From Streptomyces albidoflavus (GTDB lineage Bacteria; Actinomycetota; Actinomycetes; Streptomycetales; Streptomycetaceae): 64,000 bases of DNA. Below the pieces are notes generated by a model. It made no database searches, was not told where the DNA came from, and saw nothing but the letters and a program-made list of their open reading frames with translations. The translations under genes and the position numbers were made by a program. Shown piece by piece: positions 1 to 8,302 of this stretch. How positions within the stretch are numbered: the first letter of the stretch is position 1; every line of letters begins with the position of its first letter. The stretch is from contig NZ_JOII01000010.1 of NCBI RefSeq assembly GCF_000719955.1, positions 1 through 64,000 of the forward strand, read 5' to 3'.

Positions 1-8
1 ACGCAAAA

Positions 9-36
9 CGCTCGGCTGGAAAACACCAGCCGAGCG
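9..36 (-). terminator. Rho-independent terminator of the aldo/keto reductase gene
   Basis: An 11-bp perfect stem (9-19 with 26-36) closes on a 6-nt loop. Read on the minus strand, the stem is followed by TTTTGCGT (8-1), a short T-run. It lies about 105 nt past the stop of the minus-strand reductase gene, so it most simply ends that transcript. Confidence 0.75.
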
Positions 37-141
37 CCTGCGTGATCTACTGACGGCCACATAAGCCATCAGGTGTTGCGAGGACCCCAAGAATCTGCCG
101 ACGGCGGTACGGGGCACTCGCGCGCCGGGGAGCGCGGCCGC

Positions 142-975
142 TCAGCCCTCGTTGAACTCGGCCGGGTCCGGGCCCAGCCGGCGGTCCTCGTTGAGGGCCC
201 TGATCGCGGCCATGTCCTCCTCGTCCAGCTCGAAGCTGAAGATGTCGATGTTCTCCACGATCCGGGACGGGGTCACGGACTTCGGGATGGCGACGTTGCC
301 CAGCTGGACGTGCCAGCGCAGCACCACCTGGGCGGGGGTGACGTTGTGCTTCCGCGCGATGGCGACGATCGCGGGCACCTCCAGCAGGCCCTTGCCCTGG
401 CCGAGCGGGGACCACGCCTCGGTGGTGATGCCCTGCTCGTCGTGGTACTCGCGGGCGGCCCGCTGCTGGAGGTGCGGGTGGAGCTCGATCTGGTTGACCG
501 CGGGGGTGACCGAGGTCGCGTCGATCAGCCGCTCCAGGTGCTCCGGGAGGAAGTTGGAGACGCCGATGGCGCGGGCACGGCCCTCGGAGTAGATCTTCTC
601 CAGCGCCTTGTAGGTGTCGACGGCGGTGTCCTTGGCCGGCAGCGGCCAGTGGATCAGGTACAGGTCGACGTGGTCCAGGCCCAGCTTCTCCAGCGAGGAG
701 TCGAAGGCGCGCAGCGCCGCGTCGTACCCGTGGTCGCTGTTCCACAGCTTGGTGGTGACGAAGAGTTCCTCACGGGGGATGCCGGAGCGGGCGATCGCCT
801 TGCCGGTGCCCTCTTCGTTCCCGTAGGCGGCGGCGGTGTCGATGGAGCGGTAACCCGCGTCCAGGGCCGCGCCGACAGCGGTGAACGCCTCGTCGTCCGG
901 TACCTGCCAGACCCCGAAGCCGAGCTGGGGCATCTGGACGCCGTTGTTCAGGATGATCGGGGGAACCTTGCTCAC
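142..975 (-). CDS. Aldo/keto reductase (AKR5-like)
   Basis: This 277-residue cytosolic NADPH-dependent oxidoreductase would reduce aldehydes or ketones; the natural substrate cannot be read from sequence. The AKR catalytic tetrad is visible as D46, Y51, K76 and H109 in the GYRSIDTAAAYGN, TTKLWN and LIHWP contexts. The family NADPH-binding segments (GQGKG, IPKSV) follow near the C-terminus. Length fits the family. The start is GTG (GTGAGCAAG), with AGGACC upstream. The gene stands alone on the minus strand downstream of an acyl-CoA ligase gene and has its own terminator. Confidence 0.9.
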   Translation of the reverse strand: MSKVPPIILNNGVQMPQLGFGVWQVPDDEAFTAVGAALDAGYRSIDTAAAYGNEEGTGKAIARSGIPREELFVTTKLWNSDHGYDAALRAFDSSLEKLGLDHVDLYLIHWPLPAKDTAVDTYKALEKIYSEGRARAIGVSNFLPEHLERLIDATSVTPAVNQIELHPHLQQRAAREYHDEQGITTEAWSPLGQGKGLLEVPAIVAIARKHNVTPAQVVLRWHVQLGNVAIPKSVTPSRIVENIDIFSFELDEEDMAAIRALNEDRRLGPDPAEFNEG

Positions 976-1112
976 GAGCGATTGGTCCTAACGTGGTCGG
1001 TGGGAACTCCCATGGTCAACTATGACCCGCCCGCACGCATTCCCACCGGCGGACCTGCTCACGCCCCCGCGAGTTCCCCCGCCCGGCCGCTCACCGGCGC
1101 CCGGACACCACG

Positions 1113-2939
1113 TCAGCCCCGGTACAACGCCGCCAGCTCGGTGGCGTACGACTCCTCTATCGCCTTGCGCTTCAGCTTCAGTGACGGGGTGAGCAGTCCG
1201 CGCTCCTCGGTGAACTGGTGGCCCAGGATGCGGAAGGTGCGGATCGACTCGGCCTGCGAGACGAGGGTGTTGGCGGCGATGACGGCCCGCCGCACCTCCG
1301 TCTCCAGATCCGGGTCGCGGACCAGCTCGGCCGGGGTCAGCTCCGGCTTGCCGCGCATCGCCAGCCAGTGGCTCACCGCCTCGGCGTCCAGAGTGACCAG
1401 CGCCGCGATGTAGGGCCGGTCGTTGCCGACCACGACGCACTGGGCCACCAGCGGATGGTCGCGGACCCGCTCCTCCAGCGGCCCCGGCGAGACGCTCTTG
1501 CCGCCGGAGGTCACCAGGATCTCCTTCTTGCGGCCGGTGATCGTCAGATAGCCGTCCTCGTCGAGCCGGCCGATGTCCCCGGTCGCCAGCCAGCCCTCGC
1601 GCACCGCGTTACGGGTGGCCTGCGGCGCGTTGAGATAGCCCCGGAAGACGTGCTCGCCGTGGAGCCAGACCTCGCCGTCGTCCGCGATACGCACCGTGGT
1701 CCCCGGCAGCGGCAGGCCCACGGTGCCGTACCGGGTCCGCTCGGGCGGGTTGGCGGTGGCGGCGGCGGTCGACTCGGTCAGGCCGTACCCCTCGTAGATG
1801 GTGATGCCGGCGCCGGCGAAGAAGAGGCCGAGCCGCCGGTTCATCCCCGAGCCGCCCGACATGGCGTGCCGCACCCGGCCGCCGAGCGCGGCCCGGACCC
1901 GCGAGTAGACCAGCTTGTCGTAGAGCTGGTGCTGCATCCGCAGCCCCGCCGCCGGGCCGGGACCGGTGCCGAAGGCGCGGGCCTCCATCGCCTCCGCGTA
2001 CCGCACGGCCACCTCCACCGCCTTGTCGAAGGGGCCCGACCGCCCGTCCCGTTCGGCCTTGCGCCGTGCCGCGTGGAAGACCTTCTCGAAGATGTACGGG
2101 ACGGCGAGCACGAAGGTCGGCCGGAAGGCGGCCAGGTCCGGCAGGAGCGCCGCCGCGTTCAGCTGCGGCTGGTGGCCGAGTTTGACCCGGCCCCGGACGG
2201 CCGCCACCTGCACCATGCGGCCGAAGACGTGCGCCAGCGGCAGGAAGAGCAGGGTGGACGCCTGGTCGCCGGGGCGGGAGTGGAAGACCGGCTCCCAGCG
2301 GCTGATCGCGGTGTCCGTCTCGAACATCAGGTTGGCGTGGGAGATGACGCAGCCCTTGGGCCGGCCGGTGGTGCCCGAGGTGTAGATGAGGGTCGCGGTG
2401 GTGTCGGGGGTGACGGCCCGCCGGTGCCGGTGGACCGTCTCGTCGGTGATGTCCGCGCCCGCCTTGACCAGGTGCGTCACCGCGTCCCCGTCCAGCTGCC
2501 ACAGCCGGCGCAGCCCCGGCAGCCGGTCCACCACCGAACCGATCGTCATCGCGTGGTCCTCGTGCTCGACCATCGCCGCCGACACCTGCGCGTCGTGCAG
2601 CATCCACGCGACCTGCTCGGCCGAGGAGGTCGGATAGACCGGCACCACCTGCGCGCCGACCGTCCACAGCGCGTAGTCGAAGAGCGTCCACTCGTACCGG
2701 GTACGGCACATGATGGCGACCCGGTCGCCGAACCGCACGCCGTCCGCCAGCAGCCCCTTGGCCAGGGCCAGCACCTCGTCCCGGAACCGCGCCGAGGTCA
2801 CGTCCCGCCAGACCCCGTCCGCGCCCTTGCGGGCCAGCGCGACCCGGTCCGGGCCGGTCTCGGCGTGGTCGAAGACGACATCGGCGAGACCGCCCACCGG
2901 CGGGGCCGACGCCGTCGGGGGAGAGGTGAACTCGCGCAC
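1113..2939 (-). CDS. Long-chain fatty acid-CoA ligase (AMP-forming)
   Basis: An ANL-superfamily adenylate-forming enzyme of 608 residues, predicted to activate fatty acids to acyl-CoA through an acyl-adenylate. The P-loop-like motif YTSGTTGRPKG lies at residues 186-196. The YEGYGLTES and YLTITGRKKE signatures of the FadD-like subgroup follow in the expected order. I place the start at a GTG preceded by AGGAG with 6-nt spacing; an ATG 38 codons upstream has no ribosome site and adds non-family sequence. It may act in fatty acid breakdown or precursor supply. Chain-length preference is not visible. Confidence 0.9.
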   Translation of the reverse strand: MREFTSPPTASAPPVGGLADVVFDHAETGPDRVALARKGADGVWRDVTSARFRDEVLALAKGLLADGVRFGDRVAIMCRTRYEWTLFDYALWTVGAQVVPVYPTSSAEQVAWMLHDAQVSAAMVEHEDHAMTIGSVVDRLPGLRRLWQLDGDAVTHLVKAGADITDETVHRHRRAVTPDTTATLIYTSGTTGRPKGCVISHANLMFETDTAISRWEPVFHSRPGDQASTLLFLPLAHVFGRMVQVAAVRGRVKLGHQPQLNAAALLPDLAAFRPTFVLAVPYIFEKVFHAARRKAERDGRSGPFDKAVEVAVRYAEAMEARAFGTGPGPAAGLRMQHQLYDKLVYSRVRAALGGRVRHAMSGGSGMNRRLGLFFAGAGITIYEGYGLTESTAAATANPPERTRYGTVGLPLPGTTVRIADDGEVWLHGEHVFRGYLNAPQATRNAVREGWLATGDIGRLDEDGYLTITGRKKEILVTSGGKSVSPGPLEERVRDHPLVAQCVVVGNDRPYIAALVTLDAEAVSHWLAMRGKPELTPAELVRDPDLETEVRRAVIAANTLVSQAESIRTFRILGHQFTEERGLLTPSLKLKRKAIEESYATELAALYRG

Positions 2940-3519
2940 GCACTGCTCCTGAGGGGACGCCCTGCCTGAAAGCCCTGACAGCGCGGTGACGCTACCCCAG
3001 TCGTGCCCCGCGCGGGAGAGGCGGCACACAACCGGCCTCCACGGCATCTGCACTGGTCAGCCGGGGAAATACGGCCACAAGGGGGAAGGGCGGGACAGAA
3101 TACTGACTCACCGGTAGCCAGAATCGGGCCGATCTGCACCGGATCTGTACAGGACGGTCACCGGTGGGAGCCGGCGGTCCCGCGATCCTGCTGAGGCGCC
3201 GAGGGCGGGTGCTCCACCTCGTACCGGCGTGGGTGTTCGCTCAGGGGAAGCTCAGATCCGGATAACGATCGTGTCAACGGCTGTACGAAATGCCCTCCGA
3301 CGCCTTCCCTGGTGTGATTCACGCCACGACGGTGAGGAGGTGGTGCGTGCTATCAATGCGCAACTTCGCCCACCGGCCCGCCTCGACGTCACCCCTCGGG
3401 GAGCCGTCCCGGCGGGCCAGGCGGACGGCTGCGGTCATGGCCGGACGATGTTGTCCGTTCCCTTTCGCAACGCCCCGCGTGCCAGTCGCGCCCCCCCCAC
3501 GCGTTCCCAGAGGAGCCTG
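2940..3519. other. Intergenic region between divergent acyl-CoA ligase and alanine symporter genes
   Basis: 580 bases with no supported gene. Open frames run through it, but none has a ribosome site or family sequence. It must hold the promoters of both flanking genes. Candidate boxes exist (for example TTCGCT near 3236 with GATAAC about 19 nt on), but none is convincing. A short GTG-N5-CAC palindrome lies near 3312. No terminator-like hairpin was seen. Confidence 0.5.
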
Positions 3520-5070
3520 ATGTCACTCGACTCCATCACCCGCACGATCGATGAATCGGTCGGCGGTTTCTTCGAACCGATAGCGACGTGGCTCGGCGAC
3601 GTCATCTTCTACGCCGTCGACATCAACGGGGCCGAGGTGCCCCTCATCGTTGCCTGGCTGGTCGTCGCCGGCCTGGTCTTCAGCTGCTGGTTCGGCCTGA
3701 TCCAGTTCCGCAAGTTCGGCCTCGCGCTGCGCGTCGTGCGCGGCAAGTACGACGAGAAGGGCGCGGAGGGCGAGGTCAGCCACTTCCAGGCGCTGACCGC
3801 CGCGGTCTCCGGAACGGTCGGCCTCGGCAACATAGCCGGTGTGGCCGTCGCCGTCAGCATCGGCGGCCCCGGCGCCACCTTCTGGATGATCGTCTGCGGC
3901 CTGCTCGGCATGGCCACCAAGTTCGTCGAGGTCACTCTCGGCGTGAAGTACCGAGAGGTGCACGCCGACGGCACCGTCTCGGGCGGCCCCATGCACTACC
4001 TGCCGAAGGGCCTCGCCGAGCGCTTCGGCGCGGGCGGCGCCAAGCTGGGCAAGGTCCTCGCCGTGCTGGCCTCCGCGATGATCCTCTTCTTCGGCCTCTT
4101 CGGCGGCAACCTCTTCCAGGTCAACCAGTCCTACGCGCAGCTCACCGCCGTCACCGGCGGCGAGGAGGGGCTCATGGGCTCCTCGGGCGGAGCGCTCCTG
4201 TTCGGCATCGTCATCGCCGCCCTGGTCGGTGTGGTCCTGCTCGGCGGCATCAAGTCGATCGCCTCGGTCACCAGCCGCCTGGTCCCGGCCATGGCCGCGA
4301 TCTACGTCACCGCCTGCCTGGTCGTCATCCTCGTCAACATCACCGCCGTCCCGGCCGCCTTCGGCACGATCGTCGATGAGGCCTTCAACCCCCAGGGCGT
4401 CGCGGGCGGCATCCTCGGCGCGCTGATCGTCGGCTTCAAGCGCGCCGCCTTCTCCAACGAGGCCGGACTCGGCTCGGCCCCGATCGCCCACTCCGCCGCC
4501 AAGACGCGGCACCCCGCGAGTGAGGGGCTGGTGGCTCTCCTCGAGCCCTTCATCGACACCGTGATCGTCTGCACCATGACGGCGCTCACCATCGTCATCG
4601 CCAACCCGGCGAGCTGGGACGAGGCGCGGAACGGCGAGTCCATCGGGGGCGTGACCATCACCTCGGACGCCTTCGCCACGGTGCTCCCGTGGTTCCCGTA
4701 CATCCTCACCGTCGCCGTGCTGCTCTTCGCCTTCTCGACCGTGCTGACCTGGGGCTACTACGGCCTGAAGGCGTGGACGTACCTCTTCGGGCGCAGCCGG
4801 GCCAGTGAGCTGATCTTCAAGGTGCTCTACACGGTCTTCGCCGTCGCCGGGTCGCTGCTCACCCTCCAGACCCTGATCGACCTGGCCGACGCCGTTCTGT
4901 TCACCCTCGCGGTCATCAACATCATCGGGCTGTACCTGCTGGCGCCGGTCGTCAAGCGGGAGCTGAGCTCCTTCCTCCAGTTCGTCCGGACCAGGGACCG
5001 TGGTGCGGACACCGGGGCGGGCGACGCCGAGCCCGAGCCCGGTGAGGAGACCGTGGCGCGGACGCGCTGA
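3520..5070 (+). CDS. Sodium:alanine symporter family protein (AGCS)
   Basis: A 516-residue inner-membrane transporter that should couple uptake of alanine or glycine to sodium (or proton) influx. The AGCS features are clear: SGTVGLGNIAGVA near residues 100-112, many hydrophobic segments from about residue 38 onward, FSNEAGLGSAPIAHS mid-protein, and TWGYYGLKAW near the C-terminal helices. The acidic C-terminal tail is hydrophilic. The start is the ATG after AGAGGAG; the reading frame stays open for 97 codons upstream but without family sequence. It stands alone, divergent from the acyl-CoA ligase and convergent with the LysR gene. Confidence 0.93.
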   Translation: MSLDSITRTIDESVGGFFEPIATWLGDVIFYAVDINGAEVPLIVAWLVVAGLVFSCWFGLIQFRKFGLALRVVRGKYDEKGAEGEVSHFQALTAAVSGTVGLGNIAGVAVAVSIGGPGATFWMIVCGLLGMATKFVEVTLGVKYREVHADGTVSGGPMHYLPKGLAERFGAGGAKLGKVLAVLASAMILFFGLFGGNLFQVNQSYAQLTAVTGGEEGLMGSSGGALLFGIVIAALVGVVLLGGIKSIASVTSRLVPAMAAIYVTACLVVILVNITAVPAAFGTIVDEAFNPQGVAGGILGALIVGFKRAAFSNEAGLGSAPIAHSAAKTRHPASEGLVALLEPFIDTVIVCTMTALTIVIANPASWDEARNGESIGGVTITSDAFATVLPWFPYILTVAVLLFAFSTVLTWGYYGLKAWTYLFGRSRASELIFKVLYTVFAVAGSLLTLQTLIDLADAVLFTLAVINIIGLYLLAPVVKRELSSFLQFVRTRDRGADTGAGDAEPEPGEETVARTR

Positions 5071-5088
5071 CCGACGCGCCCGACCAGC

Positions 5089-5130
5089 AGGGCCCGCACC
5101 GCGGCCACCAGGCCGTGCGGTGCGGGCCCT
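5089..5130. terminator. Bidirectional terminator between symporter and LysR genes
   Basis: The arms 5089-5102 and 5117-5130 form a 14-bp perfect GC stem, extended into the loop by GGCC/GGCC pairing. It lies between two convergent stop codons (5070 and 5135) and probably serves both genes. There is no T-run, as is usual for streptomycete hairpin terminators. Confidence 0.65.
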
Positions 5131-5134
5131 CGCG

Positions 5135-6016
5135 TCACTGTCCGGGCCCCCGCAACCGGTCCCCGCCCTCCAGGATGGCCCGGGCCAGTGCCTGGGCCGG
5201 GGCCGGGTCGCCGGCGGCGCGTGCCTCGCCGTGGGCGAGGACGAACTCCACCTCGCCCAGTTCCGGGAGGCCGGCGCGTTCGGGGACGCGGACCAGGCCG
5301 GGCGGGATCAGGCCCCGGGCGTGGGCCATCACGCCGAGTCCGGCGCGGGCGGCGGCCAGGAGGCCGTTGAGGCTGCCGCTGGTGCAGGCGATCCGCCAGG
5401 GCCGGCCGTGGCGCTCCAGGGCGTCCAGCGCCCGGGCCCGCGAGATGCCGGGCACCGGGTAGACGATGAGCGGGACCGGGTCCTCCGGGTCGAGCCGCAG
5501 CCGGTCCGCGCCGATCCACACCAGCCGGTCGCGGCGGACCAGCGGCGCGGGCGGGTCCGCGGGGCGGCGTTTGGCGAGGACCAGGTCGAGCTTGCCCGCC
5601 GCCAGCCGCTCGTGGAGCGTGCCGGAGAGTTCCACGGTCAGCTCCAGCTCCACCTCGGGATGGTCGCGGCGGAACGCCTCCAGGATCTCCGGCAGCCGGG
5701 TCAGCACGAAGTCCTCCGAGGCGCCGAACCGCAGCCGCCCGCGCAGCCGGGGCCCGCCGAAGTAGGCGGCCGCCTGCTCCTGGACCTCCAGGATGCGGCG
5801 GGCGAAACCGAGCATGGCCGCCCCGTCGCCGGTCAGCTCCACGGTGTGGGTGTCCCGCAGGAAGAGCGTCCGTCCCACCTGTTCCTCCAGCCGCCGCACG
5901 TGCTGGCTGACGGTGGACTGGCGCACGCCGAGCCGCCGGGCCGCCTGGGTGAAGCTCAGGGTCTGCGCGACGGCGAGGAAGGTGCGCAGCAGCGCGGGAT
6001 CGTACACACCGCGCAT
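5135..6016 (-). CDS. LysR-family transcriptional regulator
   Basis: A 293-residue LTTR. Its N-terminal winged helix-turn-helix (about residues 5-63) carries the typical FTQAARRLGVRQSTVSQHVRRLE signature, and a periplasmic-binding-like co-inducer domain follows. The start is an ATG giving MRGVYDPALL; the frame stays open 57 codons further upstream, but that part overlaps the divergent transporter gene and is not family sequence. The divergent layout with the SBF-like transporter at 6181 suggests that it controls that gene and its own expression. The effector is unknown. Confidence 0.88.
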   Translation of the reverse strand: MRGVYDPALLRTFLAVAQTLSFTQAARRLGVRQSTVSQHVRRLEEQVGRTLFLRDTHTVELTGDGAAMLGFARRILEVQEQAAAYFGGPRLRGRLRFGASEDFVLTRLPEILEAFRRDHPEVELELTVELSGTLHERLAAGKLDLVLAKRRPADPPAPLVRRDRLVWIGADRLRLDPEDPVPLIVYPVPGISRARALDALERHGRPWRIACTSGSLNGLLAAARAGLGVMAHARGLIPPGLVRVPERAGLPELGEVEFVLAHGEARAAGDPAPAQALARAILEGGDRLRGPGQ

Positions 6017-6023
6017 GTTATCG

Positions 6024-6039
6024 CTGTCCGTGATGACAG
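6024..6039. promoter_or_regulatory. Candidate operator (CTGTC-N6-GACAG) in the LysR/transporter divergent region
   Basis: A short inverted repeat just upstream of the LysR start codon. It does not fit the T-N11-A box exactly (the spacing is T-N12-A), so assignment to the LysR protein is tentative. Confidence 0.3.
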
Positions 6040-6180
6040 TCAGAGCGGTGTGCGGGATTCCCGATCGCGGGGGAGCGGGGGATGCTGGAGGCGCCCTCCG
6101 GCGCCGCGCTCCCACGCCGGTGACCGGCCCTTTCGTGCCGTCCGCGCCCCGGACGGCACCCGTACCGACCGAGGAACACC

Positions 6181-7194
6181 GTGACACGCCCGCGCCGGCG
6201 GCTGAGGCTGCCCGTCGACCCGTACATCCTGGCGCTGCTCGGGATGGTCGTCCTCGCGACGCTGCTGCCCGCCCGCGGGGCGGCCGCCGAGGCCGCCTCC
6301 GGCGCCTCCACCGTCGTGGTCGGGCTGCTCTTCTTCCTCTACGGCGCCAAGCTCTCCACCCGCGAGGCGCTGGACGGGGTGCGCCACTGGCGGCTCCACA
6401 CCACCGTGCTGGCCTGCACCTTCGTCGTCTTCCCGCTGCTCGGGCTGGCGGCCAGGGGACTGGTGCCGTGGCTGCTGACCCCGGCGCTGTACGGCGGGTT
6501 CCTCTTCCTGTGCCTGGTCCCCTCCACCATCCAGTCCTCGATCGCCTTCACCTCGATGGCCAAGGGCAACGTGCCGGCCGCCATCTGCGCCGGGTCGTTC
6601 TCCTCGCTGCTGGGGATGGTGCTGACGCCGCTGCTCGCGGTGGTGCTGCTGGGCTCCTCCGGCGGCGGCTTCTCGGCCGACTCCGCGCTCAAGATCGCCC
6701 TCCAGCTCCTCGTGCCCTTCCTCGCCGGGCAGCTCCTGCGGCGGTGGATCGGCGGCTTCCTCGCCCGGCACCGGCGGATCATCGGCTTCGTCGACCGGGG
6801 CTCGATCCTGCTCGTCGTCTACACCGCCTTCAGCCAGGGCGTCGTCGCCGGCATCTGGCAGCAGGTGACCTGGCCGCGGCTGCTTGCGCTGCTCGCCGCC
6901 GAGGCCGTCCTGCTCGCCGTGATGCTCTCGCTGACCTGGTACGGGGCGGCGCGGATGGGCTTCGGCCGGGCGGACCGGATCGCCATCCAGTTCGCCGGCT
7001 CGAAGAAGTCGCTGGCGGCCGGACTGCCGATGGCCACGGTGCTCTTCGCCTCGCACGCCTCGCTGGCGGTGCTGCCGCTGATGCTCTTCCACCAGATGCA
7101 GCTGATGGTCTGCGCCGTCATCGCCAAGCGCCGCTCCCGCGACCCGGAGGCGGTCGCCGAACCGGTCCCGGTGGCGGGCCCCGGCGCGGCCTGA
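6181..7194 (+). CDS. SBF-like/bile acid:sodium symporter-type transporter (DUF4137)
   Basis: A 337-residue membrane protein with roughly nine or ten hydrophobic segments, matching the prokaryotic SBF-like family (the YfeH/PF13593 type). Recognisable parts are LPVDPYILALLGMV at the N-terminus, FFLYGAKLS, the CLVPSTIQSS segment near residue 115, and FAGSKKSLAAGLPMA, which corresponds to the conserved crossover region. Such proteins move organic anions by sodium symport; the substrate here is unknown. The GTG start follows GAGGAACACC. It is divergent from the LysR gene, its likely regulator. Confidence 0.85.
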   Translation: MTRPRRRLRLPVDPYILALLGMVVLATLLPARGAAAEAASGASTVVVGLLFFLYGAKLSTREALDGVRHWRLHTTVLACTFVVFPLLGLAARGLVPWLLTPALYGGFLFLCLVPSTIQSSIAFTSMAKGNVPAAICAGSFSSLLGMVLTPLLAVVLLGSSGGGFSADSALKIALQLLVPFLAGQLLRRWIGGFLARHRRIIGFVDRGSILLVVYTAFSQGVVAGIWQQVTWPRLLALLAAEAVLLAVMLSLTWYGAARMGFGRADRIAIQFAGSKKSLAAGLPMATVLFASHASLAVLPLMLFHQMQLMVCAVIAKRRSRDPEAVAEPVPVAGPGAA

Positions 7195-7209
7195 CCGCCC
7201 GGGCGCCGC

Positions 7210-8052
7210 TCAGCCGGCGTCGACCGGCAGGGCGATCCGCTCCTCGCCCGCGTACACGTTCATCGACGTCCCGCGCAGGAAGCCGACCAGCGTCATCCCG
7301 CTCTCCCGGGCCAGTTCGACGGCGAGGGAGGAGGGCGCGGAGACCGCCGCCAGCATCGGGATGCCCGCCATCACCGCCTTCTGCACCAGCTCGAAGGAGG
7401 CGCGCCCGGACACCAGCAGCACCGAGTCGCCCAGCGGCAGCCGCCCCTGCTGGAGGGCGCGCCCCACCACCTTGTCGACGGCGTTGTGCCGCCCCACGTC
7501 CTCGCGGAGGTCGACCAGCTCGCCCTCCGGGGTGAACAGCGCCGCCCCGTGCAGCCCGCCGGTGCGGTCGAAGACCTGCTGGGCCGCGCGCAGCCGGTCG
7601 GGGAGGACGGAGAGCTGGGCGGGGGAGAGGCGGACCCCGTCCTGGCCGGTCAGCGGGTGGCGGGTCTTGGTGCGGACCGCGTCCAGGCTGGCCTTGCCGC
7701 ACAGGCCGCAGGAGGACGAGGTGTAGACGTTCCGCTCCAGGGAGATGTCCGGCAGTACGACGCCCTCGGCGAGCCGCACGTCCACCACGTTGTACGTGTT
7801 GGAGCCGTCGGCGGTGGCGCCGGCGCAGTACACGACCGAGGCCAGCTCCGAGGCGTCGGCCAGCACCCCCTCGCTGACCAGGAAACCCACGGCGAGCGCG
7901 AAGTCGTCGCCCGGGGTGCGCATGGTGATCGCCAGCGGTTTGCCGTTCAGCCGGATCTCCAGGGGCTCCTCGGCGACCAGGGTGTCCGCCCGCGCGGAGA
8001 CGGCACCGTCCCGGATGCGGAGGACGCGGCGGCGTTCGGTGACTCGGCCCAT
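7210..8052 (-). CDS. fdhD: Formate dehydrogenase accessory sulfurtransferase FdhD
   Basis: A 280-residue cytosolic protein that passes sulfur to the molybdenum or tungsten bis-MGD cofactor before it is inserted into formate dehydrogenase. The conserved Cys pair is C115/C118 in SSCGLCGK. The DDFALAVGFLVSEG and ITAFC-type regions (KAVMAGIPMLAAVSAPS) fit the family. I chose the ATG giving MGRVTERRR; the longer open frame upstream is unrelated sequence. No formate dehydrogenase structural gene is in the window. The divergent oxalate/formate-type antiporter gives a loose functional link. Confidence 0.93.
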   Translation of the reverse strand: MGRVTERRRVLRIRDGAVSARADTLVAEEPLEIRLNGKPLAITMRTPGDDFALAVGFLVSEGVLADASELASVVYCAGATADGSNTYNVVDVRLAEGVVLPDISLERNVYTSSSCGLCGKASLDAVRTKTRHPLTGQDGVRLSPAQLSVLPDRLRAAQQVFDRTGGLHGAALFTPEGELVDLREDVGRHNAVDKVVGRALQQGRLPLGDSVLLVSGRASFELVQKAVMAGIPMLAAVSAPSSLAVELARESGMTLVGFLRGTSMNVYAGEERIALPVDAG

Positions 8053-8265
8053 GGAGCGGTCCTGGTTCTGTGCGTACGGCGGCCCGGTCGGCCCTGCGCG
8101 GAGAGAGCGCGGGGCGCCCGGCCGGGGCGGGGAACGCCCGGTCTCCACCCTGCCATTCTTCTCCAGGACCGCCGTCGCGAACCCGGCCGGGTCAGAGACA
8201 CGCCTGCCGGAGGCCACGGACGGTGTCCGGGCAGGCAGCAGCCCGTACCCGCCTGGTCAAGACTC

Positions 8266-8294
8266 TTCCCAACGTCGCAACCGGTTCCTAGGGT
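8266..8294 (+). promoter_or_regulatory. Predicted promoter of the OFA antiporter; transcript probably leaderless
   Basis: TTCCCA (8266-8271), a 17-nt spacer and TAGGGT (8289-8294) fit a housekeeping-sigma promoter. The ATG at 8303 begins 9 nt after the -10 box, where transcription would start. No Shine-Dalgarno sequence lies between, so translation probably starts on a leaderless mRNA. Confidence 0.55.
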
Positions 8295-8302
8295 TCCGCT
8301 TC

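Noticed and set aside
38..141. Possible gene end or mobile-element remnant at the left edge
   Set aside because: No frame has a recognisable product and only the terminator hairpin is supported. The segment is too short to decide.
3300..3330. GTGTGATTCACGCC as a CRP-type binding site before the alanine symporter
   Set aside because: The half-site spacing is five bases rather than six, and the location is about 200 nt from the start codon. A single weak match is not enough.
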